Source: Spinacia oleracea (taxonomy: Eukaryota > Streptophyta > Magnoliopsida > Caryophyllales > Amaranthaceae). Taken from it: a stretch of 64,000 nucleotides of DNA. Below are positions 33,731-44,800 of the stretch, piece by piece; the first letter of the stretch is position 1, and the number at the start of each line of letters is the position of its first letter. Made by a program: the position numbers and the translations under genes. The stretch is from positions 7,378,001 to 7,442,000 of the forward strand of contig NC_079490.1 of the NCBI RefSeq assembly GCF_020520425.1. The letters are read 5' to 3'. The notes beneath the pieces were generated by a model. The model had not been told where the DNA came from. It was given only the letters and a program-made list of their open reading frames with translations, and ran no database searches.

Positions 33731-34454
33731 TGGTATGACATTTTGAAGCTGATATGAGACTATGCACATGTATGATGGTCATTGAGTGAGATTTAAAGAC
33801 TTTTTTAATTTCACATAAAAAATATAAAATAAAAGAGAAACTTAGCCTTGGTATCGGCGTTCTGGTGTCGTCACCGTTAGCGGAGCAATTCGGCAACCAA
33901 CACTTGGTTGGTGAAGCCGGTAGCATATTTTCCGGAAGGATGATTTACTGCCATCCATGGATCTCGATCCTTTGTATTACCGTATTTCAGCACATCATTG
34001 AACCCTGCAGCTTAGCCTTGCTACCGGTGCAAGAACAACCCGCCATTTTTTTCGGAATTACACATGAAGTTGGCCTGAGGCCTTGTTTTTCTTGCAATAC
34101 TCGATATCAGCCACAATCCTCACCCTTGATCTTGAAGATTTATTTAGAAAATAATATGACGTAGTGTTTGATGGTGGGTATTGATTTGTTTCCTCGAGAT
34201 GGAATAAAATGTTCTTGTTTTCTCCGCACAATACACTTTCTTTTTCCTTTTCTTTTTTTTTTTTTTTTTCTTTACTTTCAGATCTGGGAACAAGGAAATG
34301 CCAAATAGTGATATGCGTGTATATTGGATTTTTAGTGGTAAGAGTGGTGGTTATTGTCGGTTTTCTTTTTTGCTCGACGGTAAGTTTGGCAGTAGCCAGT
34401 AGGCTTTTGTTTTTGACTTTTACGGAGATTCAGGCACAATGATGTGTTATTGTG
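33731..34454 (-). other. 5' leader region of the large element
   Basis: Lies downstream of the PBS on the element strand. It contains an A-run (T23-like tract at about 34250-34270 on plus) and GC-richer sequence at 33850-34130. The 99-codon plus-strand ORF there is antisense to the element and not protein-like. Confidence 0.5.
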
Positions 34455-34474
34455 CCCCTCCTTCTAGCGCCAAT
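34455..34474 (-). other. Primer-binding site of the large element
   Basis: Minus strand ATTGGCGCTAGAAGGAGGGG directly follows the LTR terminus. TGGCGC-type sites are usual in plant Ty3/gypsy Tat/Athila elements. The exact tRNA was not determined. Confidence 0.7.
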
Positions 34475-34876
34475 TGTTCCGGTATCGGAAACGGGTGGTG
34501 AGGTCGGATCTTCGGATCTTGAGCGTGGAGATGAGTGCCTGCAAGATGAACCCGAACCCGGGGGAGGCTCCCCGGATCAGGGCCTCCGACGCCCAACATT
34601 AGTATCATATTATGAGATAAAGCAGTGAGATAGGAGAGAGAGTGTAGAGAAGTCTCTTTTACCTTCCCCCATAAATGAGTATTTATAGGGGTTTTAGATT
34701 ATTAGGTCATGGATTGGGCCTTGGCCCTTATTACTCTTTGGGCCCATAATACTAGAATATGATGTTCTGGTATAGAAATGGGCCAACGGGAGTATCCCGT
34801 ACAACTAGCCCCCTCAGAGTAAGTACAACCGTCTTAGACTGTTGTGCTTTCTCTGAAAAAGTAATCACCCCGTACA
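34475..34876 (-). repeat. 5' LTR of the large element
   Basis: 402 bp, TG...CA, followed on plus by the target duplication GTTGG. Two differences from the other LTR. Confidence 0.93.
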
Positions 34877-35062
34877 GTTGGAAACATTGTATTGTTTTGC
34901 AACAATCCTATGTGATATTCCACTGAGGAACTTCTAATCATTAATTCTCATTAATGTAATGTCATGGTATTCTATTGTTGCTCTTGTGGTGATAGAATTA
35001 CAGTTTAATGAATATGATAAGTTTTATCATCTTATGTAAAACAACGTACGGTTTATATGTTG

Positions 35063-35402
35063 CGAAAATGATAAAGGTCGCAACATGTGATCTTTAAACC
35101 GTGTTACAATGATGACATGACATGCTTATGTGTCATGATTTAAATTGGAATTTAAAACATTTAACTTATATATCCTATTATACATGTTTAAAATACAAGT
35201 AGGAAAATCTTAATATTCTAATTTGTTTCTTTCTTTATATCGATTACCTTATTTATATATTTCCATAGTAAAATTTTGCATTGATAGTAAAAATATTATG
35301 ATGACTAATATCCTATGTGGCGCCTATATGTACCAATTAAATTCCAACACGTAAGATTGCGACAACTAAATGTTGTCGTAACTTGCGACCTTTATCATCA
35401 CC
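35063..35402. mobile_element. Non-autonomous TIR element, GGTCGCAA family, copy 2
   Basis: ATGATAAAGGTCGCAACATG at the left and CGTAACTTGCGACCTTTATCAT at the right are inverted. The body matches copies at 7305 and 54035. Confidence 0.8.
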
Positions 35403-35584
35403 CTGTCTATGTATTGATGTCTATTGGAATTGATGATGTATACACACCTCTAACTTTTAAAACATTTCATGCCTCTTGGGATGATATATCACTTGCCAAA
35501 TTAACCTAATAAAACATATATGACCCATTTTTTCCATTTTAATTACAATAACACAGGGACTACAAGAGTCTTTTCACAATTAGC

Positions 35585-36412
35585 TAGAACTGTTAAAAAT
35601 TAACCCGATCCGAGAAACCACCCTGGTCCGACCTGTACTTTTAAGGACCCAGACCCGACTCGATCCGAGACTCGAAATTTTGTTAAAATAGAAAACCCGT
35701 AACCCGATCGTATCCAATTCGTTAAAACCGACGACCGATTTCGACCTGTTAATGCATGACCCGAACCCGAACCTGGCACCCGACCGAAATATGACCGATA
35801 ACAAAACTGAGTCAGCTTACCCGACCGAAAAATGACCCGAACCCGAAACCGATTATACCCGATAAAACCTGTTATTGACTCAATTCGTGATAACCCGTTA
35901 CCTGAATTTACGCGACCCGTTGACAACCCGATTTGTCATTGACCTAACTAAATAATAATTTAAATCAAGTTAATATTATTTTTTATAATCACCTAAACTA
36001 GAACAAGTGAAAAGCGTTAAACCAAATTTATAAAAAGTTATTTATCAGGTTAAAGCTTGACTAGACCTGATAGCTATCGTACCCGGTCTTAACCCGTGTC
36101 CGATAGTGAACCCGCCCTGAATTTTACAGGACCCGGTAATTGTCAGATCCGAACTTGACCCGACTCGTTAAGACCCGAACTCGTAATTGTACCCGACTAG
36201 AAAAAGACCCGACTCGAACCGAACCCGACCTATACCAAAATGGAAAAATAACCCGACATGACCCGACAAAATTTCAACCAGACCGAACCCGACCTGCACC
36301 CGGTGATAAAATGACCCGACACGACTCGACCAAATCATGACCCGAGACCCGAGATACCCAGACCCGGACCCGACTCGAGTAACCGTTTGACTGAATAACG
36401 GATCGTGTCTAA
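35585..36412. repeat. GACCCG-rich repeat, probably decayed hAT MITEs
   Basis: Dense ACCCGA/GACCCG words. TAGAACTGTTAAAAATTAAC at 35585 and TAGACCTGATAGCTATCGTA at 36062 look like left termini of the same type as the hAT MITE at 36463. Matching right ends and 8-bp duplications were not found. The ORFs across it are repeat by-products. Confidence 0.5.
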
Positions 36413-36462
36413 AAACTGGCTAAGGAAAAGTCGGGCTCATGCGTCTTTTGCATAAACGTGGC

Positions 36463-37010
36463 TAGACCTGTCAAAAATCGACCCGACCCGAAAACCGACC
36501 CGAACCCGACCCGAAAATACTGGGTCCTGAACAAGATTTTATGACCCGTAACCCGATTTTATCCGAACCCGAGAAACCCGAAAATTAATGGGTCAAAACC
36601 CGTCCGAACCCGTTTTGGACCCGACCGATTGAAAATCATTGTATTTATAGTAATAAATGAGATTATGAGAAAATTTAAGCATAATAAACACGCAGTTTTT
36701 ACTATTGTTGTGTGTAATATGATTTTAATTTGGATTATACTCCATTTTATGGTTGAATTTGACTAAATATAAACTTGTGTAGGAAAATTTGTTAATTTGT
36801 GCCTATATTTTGTATATTTATCATCTAAATTAATGAAAATATAATGCGCGTTTTAAAATCTCTCAACCCGTTGGGTCGACCCGAACCCAAAAGTTCTGGG
36901 TCTTGAACAAGCATTTGTAAACCCGAACCCGAAAGTGACCGACCCGATTCAACCCGAACCCAAAAATATTTTTTTACAACCCGACCCGACCGACCCGTTT
37001 GACAGGTCTA
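36463..37010. mobile_element. hAT-type MITE, GACCCG-rich
   Basis: 548 bp. TAGACCTGTCAAAAATCGAC at the left, CCGACCCGTTTGACAGGTCTA at the right, and a perfect 8-bp duplication AACGTGGC (36455-36462, 37011-37018). Confidence 0.95.
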
Positions 37011-37018
37011 AACGTGGC

Positions 37019-37230
37019 CCATTTACAACCCGTCTCACGTGCCGTGCTTGCGGATTCCCTTGCTAATTTTAATGCGGAGTAATTGCTATTTTTAAAAAAA
37101 GCGTGCGAACTGACCCATTATGCTAAATTTCTAAAAAAGTGTCTACGCATGACCCATGGGCCATGGCCCATCGCTGTGCGTCTGCTACCATATTAGGCTC
37201 GGACAGCCCTCATGCTGGCCCAGCAAATGC
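37019..37230 (+). promoter_or_regulatory. Likely promoter region with GGCCCA (site II-like) motifs
   Basis: TGGGCC/GGCCCA occurs several times (37151-37170 twice, 37204-37225). Such elements are common upstream of plant cell-cycle and housekeeping genes. A UTR-like stretch and a plausible splice donor CTCAAG-GTAATTT near 37440 follow. It may serve APC11 through a long 5'-UTR intron (inference). Confidence 0.35.
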
Positions 37231-40200
37231 CCAACTCTAGTAAAACGAGTACTATGAAATAAATCAAATTTCCCACACATCCCAATTCCGTCAAAAGTAC
37301 TCCAGCAGTTCAAATTTCAAGAATTCCGAATTAGAACTTCACTCCTTCTGTGCATTTTTCAACTGGTCGAACAAATTTAATTTCTCGATGAACTTCAGTT
37401 TCTCCAGCAATTGTGGTATTGTTCCGTAATTTCTCAAGGTAATTTCTCAATTCCCTATCCAATTCTGATTTGTTTTGTTGCTATGTTAGTGAATGAATCA
37501 TCAATTGCAGTTCAGCTCCATTCTATCAATTACTCAATTAGCGCATAATCAATTGAGTTGTTATCATTCTAGGGTAAACGAAAAATTTGGTTCTAATTTA
37601 TGCAAAATTTCTCTGCTGTTCATTCAAGAAATCTAATCGAAATCGTTCCAAATTTGGTTCTTCCCCTATGATGTCTAGTCCTATTGAAGTTGTTTGTTTA
37701 TGTCTGCTCGGTGAGAGTAAGAAGGTCATAATTTTCATTTTAGGGTTCTTTTTAATTGACAGTATTTGATGTTTAAGCTAACAAGTAAACTAAATGTGGC
37801 GAAAATGATTTAATGTTGGGATTGGAATTTGCTTAGGTGCATCTAAAACAAGGGAGAACCAGAGATTGTTGGTGGTGCACGTGTCGTTGCGAGCTCTCTC
37901 TTCCTTTGGCCTTTTCATTTTCCCTGGTGAGTGCAAATCTTGTTGAAATATTAATCTAGAAAAGTTTAGATAATGTATTTGTAAAAATCTAGTAGGGAAA
38001 TTTCTAGAATTATCCTAAGAAAAATATAGTAAAAAAAATCTAGATAATTGACAAGTGTAGAAAATCTAGAAACTAGGATTCATCCACTATAAATAATGTG
38101 GGTAGAAACAAGGGTTCTACCAAATATATGAGTGAGAGATATGGGCTGTCGTAAATATTGTTGTACAACTTTTATTAATATAATAAATGATAAAAAATAC
38201 AATTTTGTTATATTATTTAGGTCTATCAAAACTTCCGCGTGGTCCTCAAATTTCTATTTGTTTAATATTGTTAAGTCAAATTACAACATTAGCAATTTAG
38301 CACACCCATCAACATTAGCTAACATTAGCAATTTAGCACACCCATCAACATTAGCTAAGGTAATCTAAGGGAAAACATGATGTGAAAAAACAATGCCTAA
38401 TCAATGCTTTGCAGCCAATGAACTCGACTTTTTTCTTGTCAAATTTCACGATGTCCTTATTTGAAGGAGCGGAGATGAAAATGGAAATTGTGTGACTTCT
38501 ATGAAGGAATGAAACAACTCTTATGTACCCTCACTAAGCGCTACAACAACTCTATATTTTCCAGCATATTGGATTTTCCGATCTTTCATTTGCCTGTTAA
38601 TAACAATTCGTCAATTTGGAAACCTGCAATTTAGAGTCTACCGTCTACAGTGGCGGATCCAGGACTTTGGGTCAGGGGTGGCACAGATTTTTTTTTTGGC
38701 GTTGAGGAGAATTTTTTTTATCAATATATATAACTAAATATAAAAAATTTGTACAAAATTTAAAGCGATTAATAGCAGTAAATGATGGAATTGAATTTAT
38801 TTTATTCTCGACAATTTTTTTTTATTATACTTCCTCCATTTCGGAATTGAATTTAGGTCATGTTAGATTCGTATCGATATATATTTTCTAAATATTAATT
38901 TTTTATAATTTTTACTTGCACACGATGTGAGATATTAAGAGTCAAAGTAAGGATTAGAGGAGCAAAAGTCAACCATGGTCCGATATTTCCAGAACGGAGG
39001 AAGTAGTATAGTCCAATTAAATACGAAGGTGGAAAAGAAAGCAGACAATACTCAATTGGTGTTAAAAAAAAAACCAAAGTTAGAGATAACAAATGGAATT
39101 ATTTAGGAAAGAAAGGGAATGAGACAAATAATATGAAATGAACAATCGATGGTCATGATGTTTTTTTTTAGTGTAGTCCAATTAAATATAAAGATGAAAA
39201 AAAAGTTAAAAAGAAAAGAAACAAATAAGTAAACCAAAATTGCCATTATCGGGTCTCGAACCTCTGATTTGTGGACATAAATCAAGGATAATATATCCCC
39301 TTGACCACTGCAACACAATCGTACTCTCTGTGTTTACATTGGGTCCGCCATTGACCGCCTATATAAGCAACTTAGGGGCACACTGTTATCTGAGCACCTT
39401 GGCAGCTTTACCTAGATATAAGGTACTCTGTTACCAACATTGGGAGCAGTGGCAGCTTCTCGTTGTCAAATTAAGAAAACAATAGATTAGCTACTTCATA
39501 TATCTTAAATCTTAATCCCCGCTCCTTTATATTCTACCCATTCATGACTTGTTCCTTATGAACACGTGGGAAAGAAAATAGTCTTGTTTGTACCTTGTAT
39601 GTGGTTGTACGTTGAAGAGAAGAGCGAAGAGGGACCACCAATGTGACTATTGACTAAGGTATAATTAAGGATTAAAATTGATCAAGGTAGGGAAAAAGTG
39701 GGTAAAGAAAGAGTAAGTGAGGTAAAATGTTACCAATAAAGGAATAAAGTAAAAATGGGTAGAACCTTAGAACAAAAAAAAACGAAAGAATGTGGAAAGT
39801 GGATAGAAGTTGGAACAAAAAGAAACGGCGGAAGTATAATCTAATCTATCAATGATTAGCATAATTTAATTTTTTTCTCACAAGTTATTATATTATTTGG
39901 ATTCATATTGAGAACAAGTCATTCTATATTCAAGTTACATTCATAGCCTAGGGAAATAGAGATGTTTCTGTTACGAAGAATTAGCGTGGTGTATAAATGT
40001 ATGCACTAATATTGGATGAGTTAAAACATCGAATCAGACTGTTCGGTGTTTTTTTATGACCTTCGCCGGCTAAGCGCGAAATTGGGAGCTTGAGGGAGAG
40101 GGGAAGAGAGGGAACTTTGGGGTAACAGAATATACAAGCAGAAGCTAGTTAGTGGGAGTTTCTTGTTGTGCCTATCTCCCTTCTGTTTTGCGTTTCTACT

Positions 40201-41862
40201 TAACATCCATTTGCTGCTACAGTGCTACTGTATACTTTCTGTTGGGACTTTGTCTGCTAACGTCATCAAAAGAAAGGATTCGAAGGAATCAATGGAAGAA
40301 ACTGCATCGCCCGATGAAGTGTTAGTTTTATAAAGTTCTGAGTCTTCAGGTCCTTTTTTTTTAAATAAAAAAAATAAAAATTCTAGGCCTTGTTTGGTTT
40401 GGTGTGTAACATTATATGTGACCATGGGAACCCTTAGCTCCTTGGCCGAAGAGAAAACATACATTTCCTGGTTGAGTAAGTTTATGGGGATTATATGATC
40501 CATGTATAACTGAGTCCTTACCTTTTCGTTTTTCTCCGGTTGTGGTAAATTGCTTGTATGTCTGGCTGTAAGAGTGTAAGGTGTTCTTGCCGTACATTGG
40601 TTGAGATGTTGTCTTTTGCTTATACTTCTATGGGAGTTATTTCATAAAACAAGCTACTAAATTCATTCCATGGAAACAATTTTAACTTCAATAGTAATAT
40701 AGAACTATTACTCGAGGATGGTGGAGGGTTAGACTTCTCGAATCAAACAAGATCACTTGCGTAAAACTTTATATTTATTACCACATAAATATTGTCATTA
40801 AACTTTAATATCTTTATGTATACCTATTTTATTCTGCTAAAACAAGAAGCAGAGAAAGCAGGATTTTGAGTCCTCTCTGCTATCTGCTGATAAATATCAA
40901 ATACAAAGTATTAATATTTTCTTTATATTAAAATCAAATGAAGTATTGATTCATTAGGAAAAAAAAAATGCCAAATTTCCTAAGCAGCTTCTGTTACATT
41001 GTAGATGCATGTTTTTTTTTCAAAAAGCTACCGTCACTTGAAATAAGATAATTGGATCATATTGATAAAAGCTAAAAAAAACTGGTACATTGTAACCCCC
41101 CCCCCCCCCCTCCCCAAAAAAAAACAAAAGGCTAAGAAGGAAGCTATGATACCCCCTAAATATCAATAACAAGCCTCTCTCCGCCCCTGAGTTTCAAGCA
41201 AAAGGTTGTCATCAATTTATAATTCCTTGCCTGCCTTTTTCTTCATCTTCTGACTTTGAGCATTCCGGCTTCATTGTTACTTTTGCATTCCTCCATATTG
41301 ATGTTTGTAGATTCTATCTTTACACATAAAAAACTCGATGAAAATCTAATCCCAGAAAAAAGTAAACTAACCTTATGCTGGTTGCAGCAAATGAGCGCCA
41401 GAGATGCTGCTGTAAAAAGAGGAGCTGCTTTTTATCACAGCCTCCCTATCCTCTTCCTTTACCAGCCAGGGTTTGTATCTTGCGGGATGTGCTTTTCTTA
41501 GGGGTGATGTAGGAATGGGGACGGGGGAGTGAATTTTATATCCGTCTGGTTTCAGATTCAAGGGTAAAAATGCTCAGCAAATTTTAGAATGGAATGAACT
41601 CCATTCCGTTCCCTGTTGTCCAACTAATCACATCTAAAGTACATTTTCCCTTTTGATGTTAACGAAACACTCTTGTTTACTTGGCAATTGAAGCATTATG
41701 TCTTCCTTTTTGTCTAATTTTTACCGAGAGACCGGCCATCAACTTGATGGAAGATGGAAAATTATTTGACAATTTTGTTATTACTGCATACTTTTATGCT
41801 TGTCGTCATGCTTGACCTTGTTAGTAGGCACTTGCTGATTATTCTGAGTTTTTGCTTCTTAG
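37231..41862 (+). other. Region upstream of APC11, probably containing its 5' UTR exon(s) and intron
   Basis: CTTCTTAG-GAAAAAGAGG-ATG at 41855-41875 shows a splice acceptor only 10 bp before the APC11 start, so a 5'-UTR intron lies here. Candidate first exons end near 37440 (AAG-GTAATT) or 37925 (CCCTG-GTGAGTG). Also present: a tandem 38-bp duplication at 38283-38358, a Stowaway MITE at 38830-39003, a tRNA-like minus-strand segment near 39245-39325, and a C15 run at 41096-41110. No separate gene was recognised. Confidence 0.4.
38830..39003. mobile_element. Stowaway-like MITE
   Basis: 174 bp; CTTCCTCCATTTCGGAATTG and TATTTCCAGAACGGAGGAAG, flanked by TA (38828-38829, 39004-39005). Confidence 0.8.
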
Positions 41863-41872
41863 GAAAAAGAGG

Positions 41873-44800
41873 ATGAAAGTAAACATTCTACAATGGCATG
41901 CTGTAGCTTCTTGGACCTGGGATGCTCAGGATGAAACATGCGGAATATGTAGGATGGCCTTTGATGGTTGCTGTCCAGATTGCAAACTACCTGGTGATGA
42001 CTGCCCATTAAGTATGTGATTTTTTTCTTTTTTCTTTGTGAAGGGGAAAACAAAAAGAGATTTGACCTCTTTCGGTACATCAGTGATTTGCTATTCTCCC
42101 TGTTATATAGATACGTCGATCGGGTATGGGTACATAACAAAGATACAGAACTGTGATAGACTGATAGTGTTGTAGACTTGTTAAGGAATACTGAGAATTT
42201 ATTATTTTCTGGACTTAGCCACTTAGGAGGTGATTTTCTTTCGACTCTGAGCATTTAATGCAAGTAGGAAACCTATTGTTCAACAGAGATATAAGAGTCA
42301 TTATTGGACAAATCTATAACCTTAAGATTGTAAACAATAAATTTAAGTTATTAACTAAACCAAGTTAATTTTCCAGTGTTTTATTGAAATGAAAATTAAA
42401 AGAAAATCACATATTTAAGATAAAGATAAGCAAAGTAAAGAACATGGAATTAAAAGACTGATTTAACCCCAATACTAATGTTCTTCAAAAAAAAAGTTGG
42501 CCTTAGAATCTAGCTAATTCATACTTGCATGTAACATCCCCAACCCAGTCTTCCTTTTGACCATAGGTGAATCCGGATCGGAGTCTCCCTCCTCTTTGCA
42601 CCATCTTAATTTCTTCTCTGTAAATGTGTAAATGTCTCACCCCTGCAATTGGGAAGGATTCGAACCCTTGATCTAAGGGTCCACACTTACTAAAACAACA
42701 ATAACCACTGAGGCAAGGAGCATTTAGTGATATATTTATATATTTAATACTACTTATCTCTTTGTTAATTTTTTTTACAAAAATGTTTGGGGGGTGGCAG
42801 CCCCTACTTCCCCCCTCCCTCCACCACTGCATGCCAGAATCTTCTTTTTTTTTTGCTTCTTCACCCTATTCTTGTAGTGGCATAAATTGTAATCCTATCT
42901 CTCATAAGACTCATCCCTTGTCATCGAGGAGGGCTCTCTAGCTTTGGTTCAAAATCAGCAACAACCACAATTTCAATGACGTTTGTATAGGGGAATTTGG
43001 CTCTGGGAGGGGGCTTGAAACATCAACAATCTCTAAAATATTTTGGTGTTTACCTTTGATGTTTTCTTCTTGAAAAGTACAAGGAGAAAAATGTAAAGAG
43101 AGAAAAGTGGTTTTTGTAAAGCAGAGATGTCATACATTTTCTGAGGAATCTGAATAGTTTTTATGAGGGGTATTTATGGCCAACAAAGTGTCTGTTTTTT
43201 TCTTTCTATTTTTTGTTGGCATATCTTACCCTTGCATTTCTCATAATTTTTTGCCTTAGCTCACCATTGCACGACATAGTGTCGTATTCGTAATAAATTG
43301 ATCTCTATAAAGAAGAGTACTTTACAGTAGTATCAAATTGTTTATTTTCAAAATAAGGCAAATAAATGCCTTAGAGATAGTTTTGAAAAAAATATCAAAT
43401 TTCCTTACTGTTAATTCCTGAAAAATATCAAATTGTTTATAAGAGTCCCTTGGCTAATGCCTGATACATATAAATCCTACATTCTTTTTTTCATTTTCTT
43501 CAATTGCTATCAGTAAGGCATTTATTTGCCATATTTTGAAATAAGCAATTTGATATTAAATGATATTACTATAAAGTATAAAGTACTCCTCTTTGTATGC
43601 TAGTTTATTACTAATTTAACTAACACGACACTGTGTCGTGCAATGGTGAGTAAGGAAAATATTTATGAAGAATCCAAGTAAAAGATATGCCATCACAAAA
43701 TAGAAAAAAACAACAGACATTTTATCGGCCATAAATACCCCCATGAAAACTGTTCGAATCCCTCAAAATTTACAACACCTCTACCTTACAAAAGCCACTT
43801 TTTCGCTCTGGATTTCTCTCTATACTTTTCAAGTAAAAAAACATCAAAAGTGGCAGGAAAACGCCAACATGTAGAGATTGTTGATATCACAAGCTCCCTT
43901 CCAGAGCCAAATTCCCCTTTCCCCTACACAGACGTTAATTGAAGTGTGGTTGTTGTTGATTCTGAAGCTTAGAATGACCGTTTGGAGAACCCTCCTCGGG
44001 CATGTGGTTATGTGGTCCTACAGTCCACATGACAAGGGATAAGTCTCACGAGCGACGAGATAAAAATTTACGCTACTACAAGAATAAGGTGAAGAAGCAC
44101 CAAAAGAAGTTTTCGACATGGGAAAAGAAGCAGCAAAGGAGTGGCCACAAGAGGAAAAGACCTAACCGCAGGGATGAGACATTAGACATATACCGAGAAG
44201 AACTTGAGATGGTACAAGGAGGAAGGAGACTCCGATCCGGACATTGGCACATGTGGTCGAAACGAAAACTAGGTTGGAGATGTTACATGCAAATATAGTC
44301 TAGTTAGATTCCAGGGCCATTTTTTTTGTAAAAGAACAATTTAGTATCGGGGTTAAATTAGCCTTTATTTTCATGTTTTTCTATTACGCTTATTTTTATT
44401 ATAAATATGTAATTCTCTTTTAATTTTTAAGACATTGTTTTTTACCACCTAAAAAAAATAAAACTTGTATTTTACCACCTAAAAACGAAAAAGTTGAAGA
44501 AATCGTTATGTGGGGCAACTACTCATTGCATAATACGATCAATGTTGGGATACAATCTCCTCAGCAGATGTCTCACTTGTTTCATGAGATTGTGGTGGAG
44601 AGGACTGTCTTTTCTTTTATGCAATTCCTTCTGAAGAACCTGCAATGATAAATGAAAGCAAGAACAACCCATCTCTCATCTTCCTTTCATGATGTGATCC
44701 AATCAAAGGGTTCTTTTTCAATTAAAGAAGGTTTCATCAGTGAATCTATAAGGCATTCAATGTTTGCTTCTTTAGCTGCAGAGAGGGTTGTACTTCCTTG

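Larger units (their letters stand above)
26850..34876 (-). mobile_element. Large non-coding LTR retrotransposon (LARD-like), minus strand
   Basis: 8027 bp. Two 402-bp LTRs (26850-27251, 34475-34876) differ at only 2 positions and are flanked by a perfect 5-bp duplication GTTGG (26845-26849, 34877-34881). Orientation is minus: reading that strand, the LTR at 34475 is followed by ATTGGCGCTAGAAGGAGGGG (primer-binding site), and AAGGGGGCTAGT lies before the LTR at 26850 (polypurine tract). No gag, protease, RT or integrase motif is visible in any frame, so it must have been mobilised by another element. PBS class and 3' tandem arrays suggest a Ty3/gypsy Tat-type helper (inference). Low LTR divergence means a recent insertion. 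Confidence 0.93.

Noticed and set aside
33865..34442. 99- and 77-codon plus-strand ORFs near the right LTR
   Set aside because: Antisense to the element, no known motif, the second dominated by a T-tract; not supported as genes.
26850..34876. Plus-strand orientation for the large LTR element
   Set aside because: No primer-binding site follows 27251 and only pyrimidines precede 34475 on the plus strand; both signals are correctly placed on the minus strand.
35580..36340. Arg/Gly/Ser-rich ORFs on both strands
   Set aside because: By-products of GACCCG-rich repeat DNA.
40225..40597. Minus-strand ORFs of 92 and 61 codons upstream of APC11
   Set aside because: Overlapping, compositionally random and with no recognised domain.
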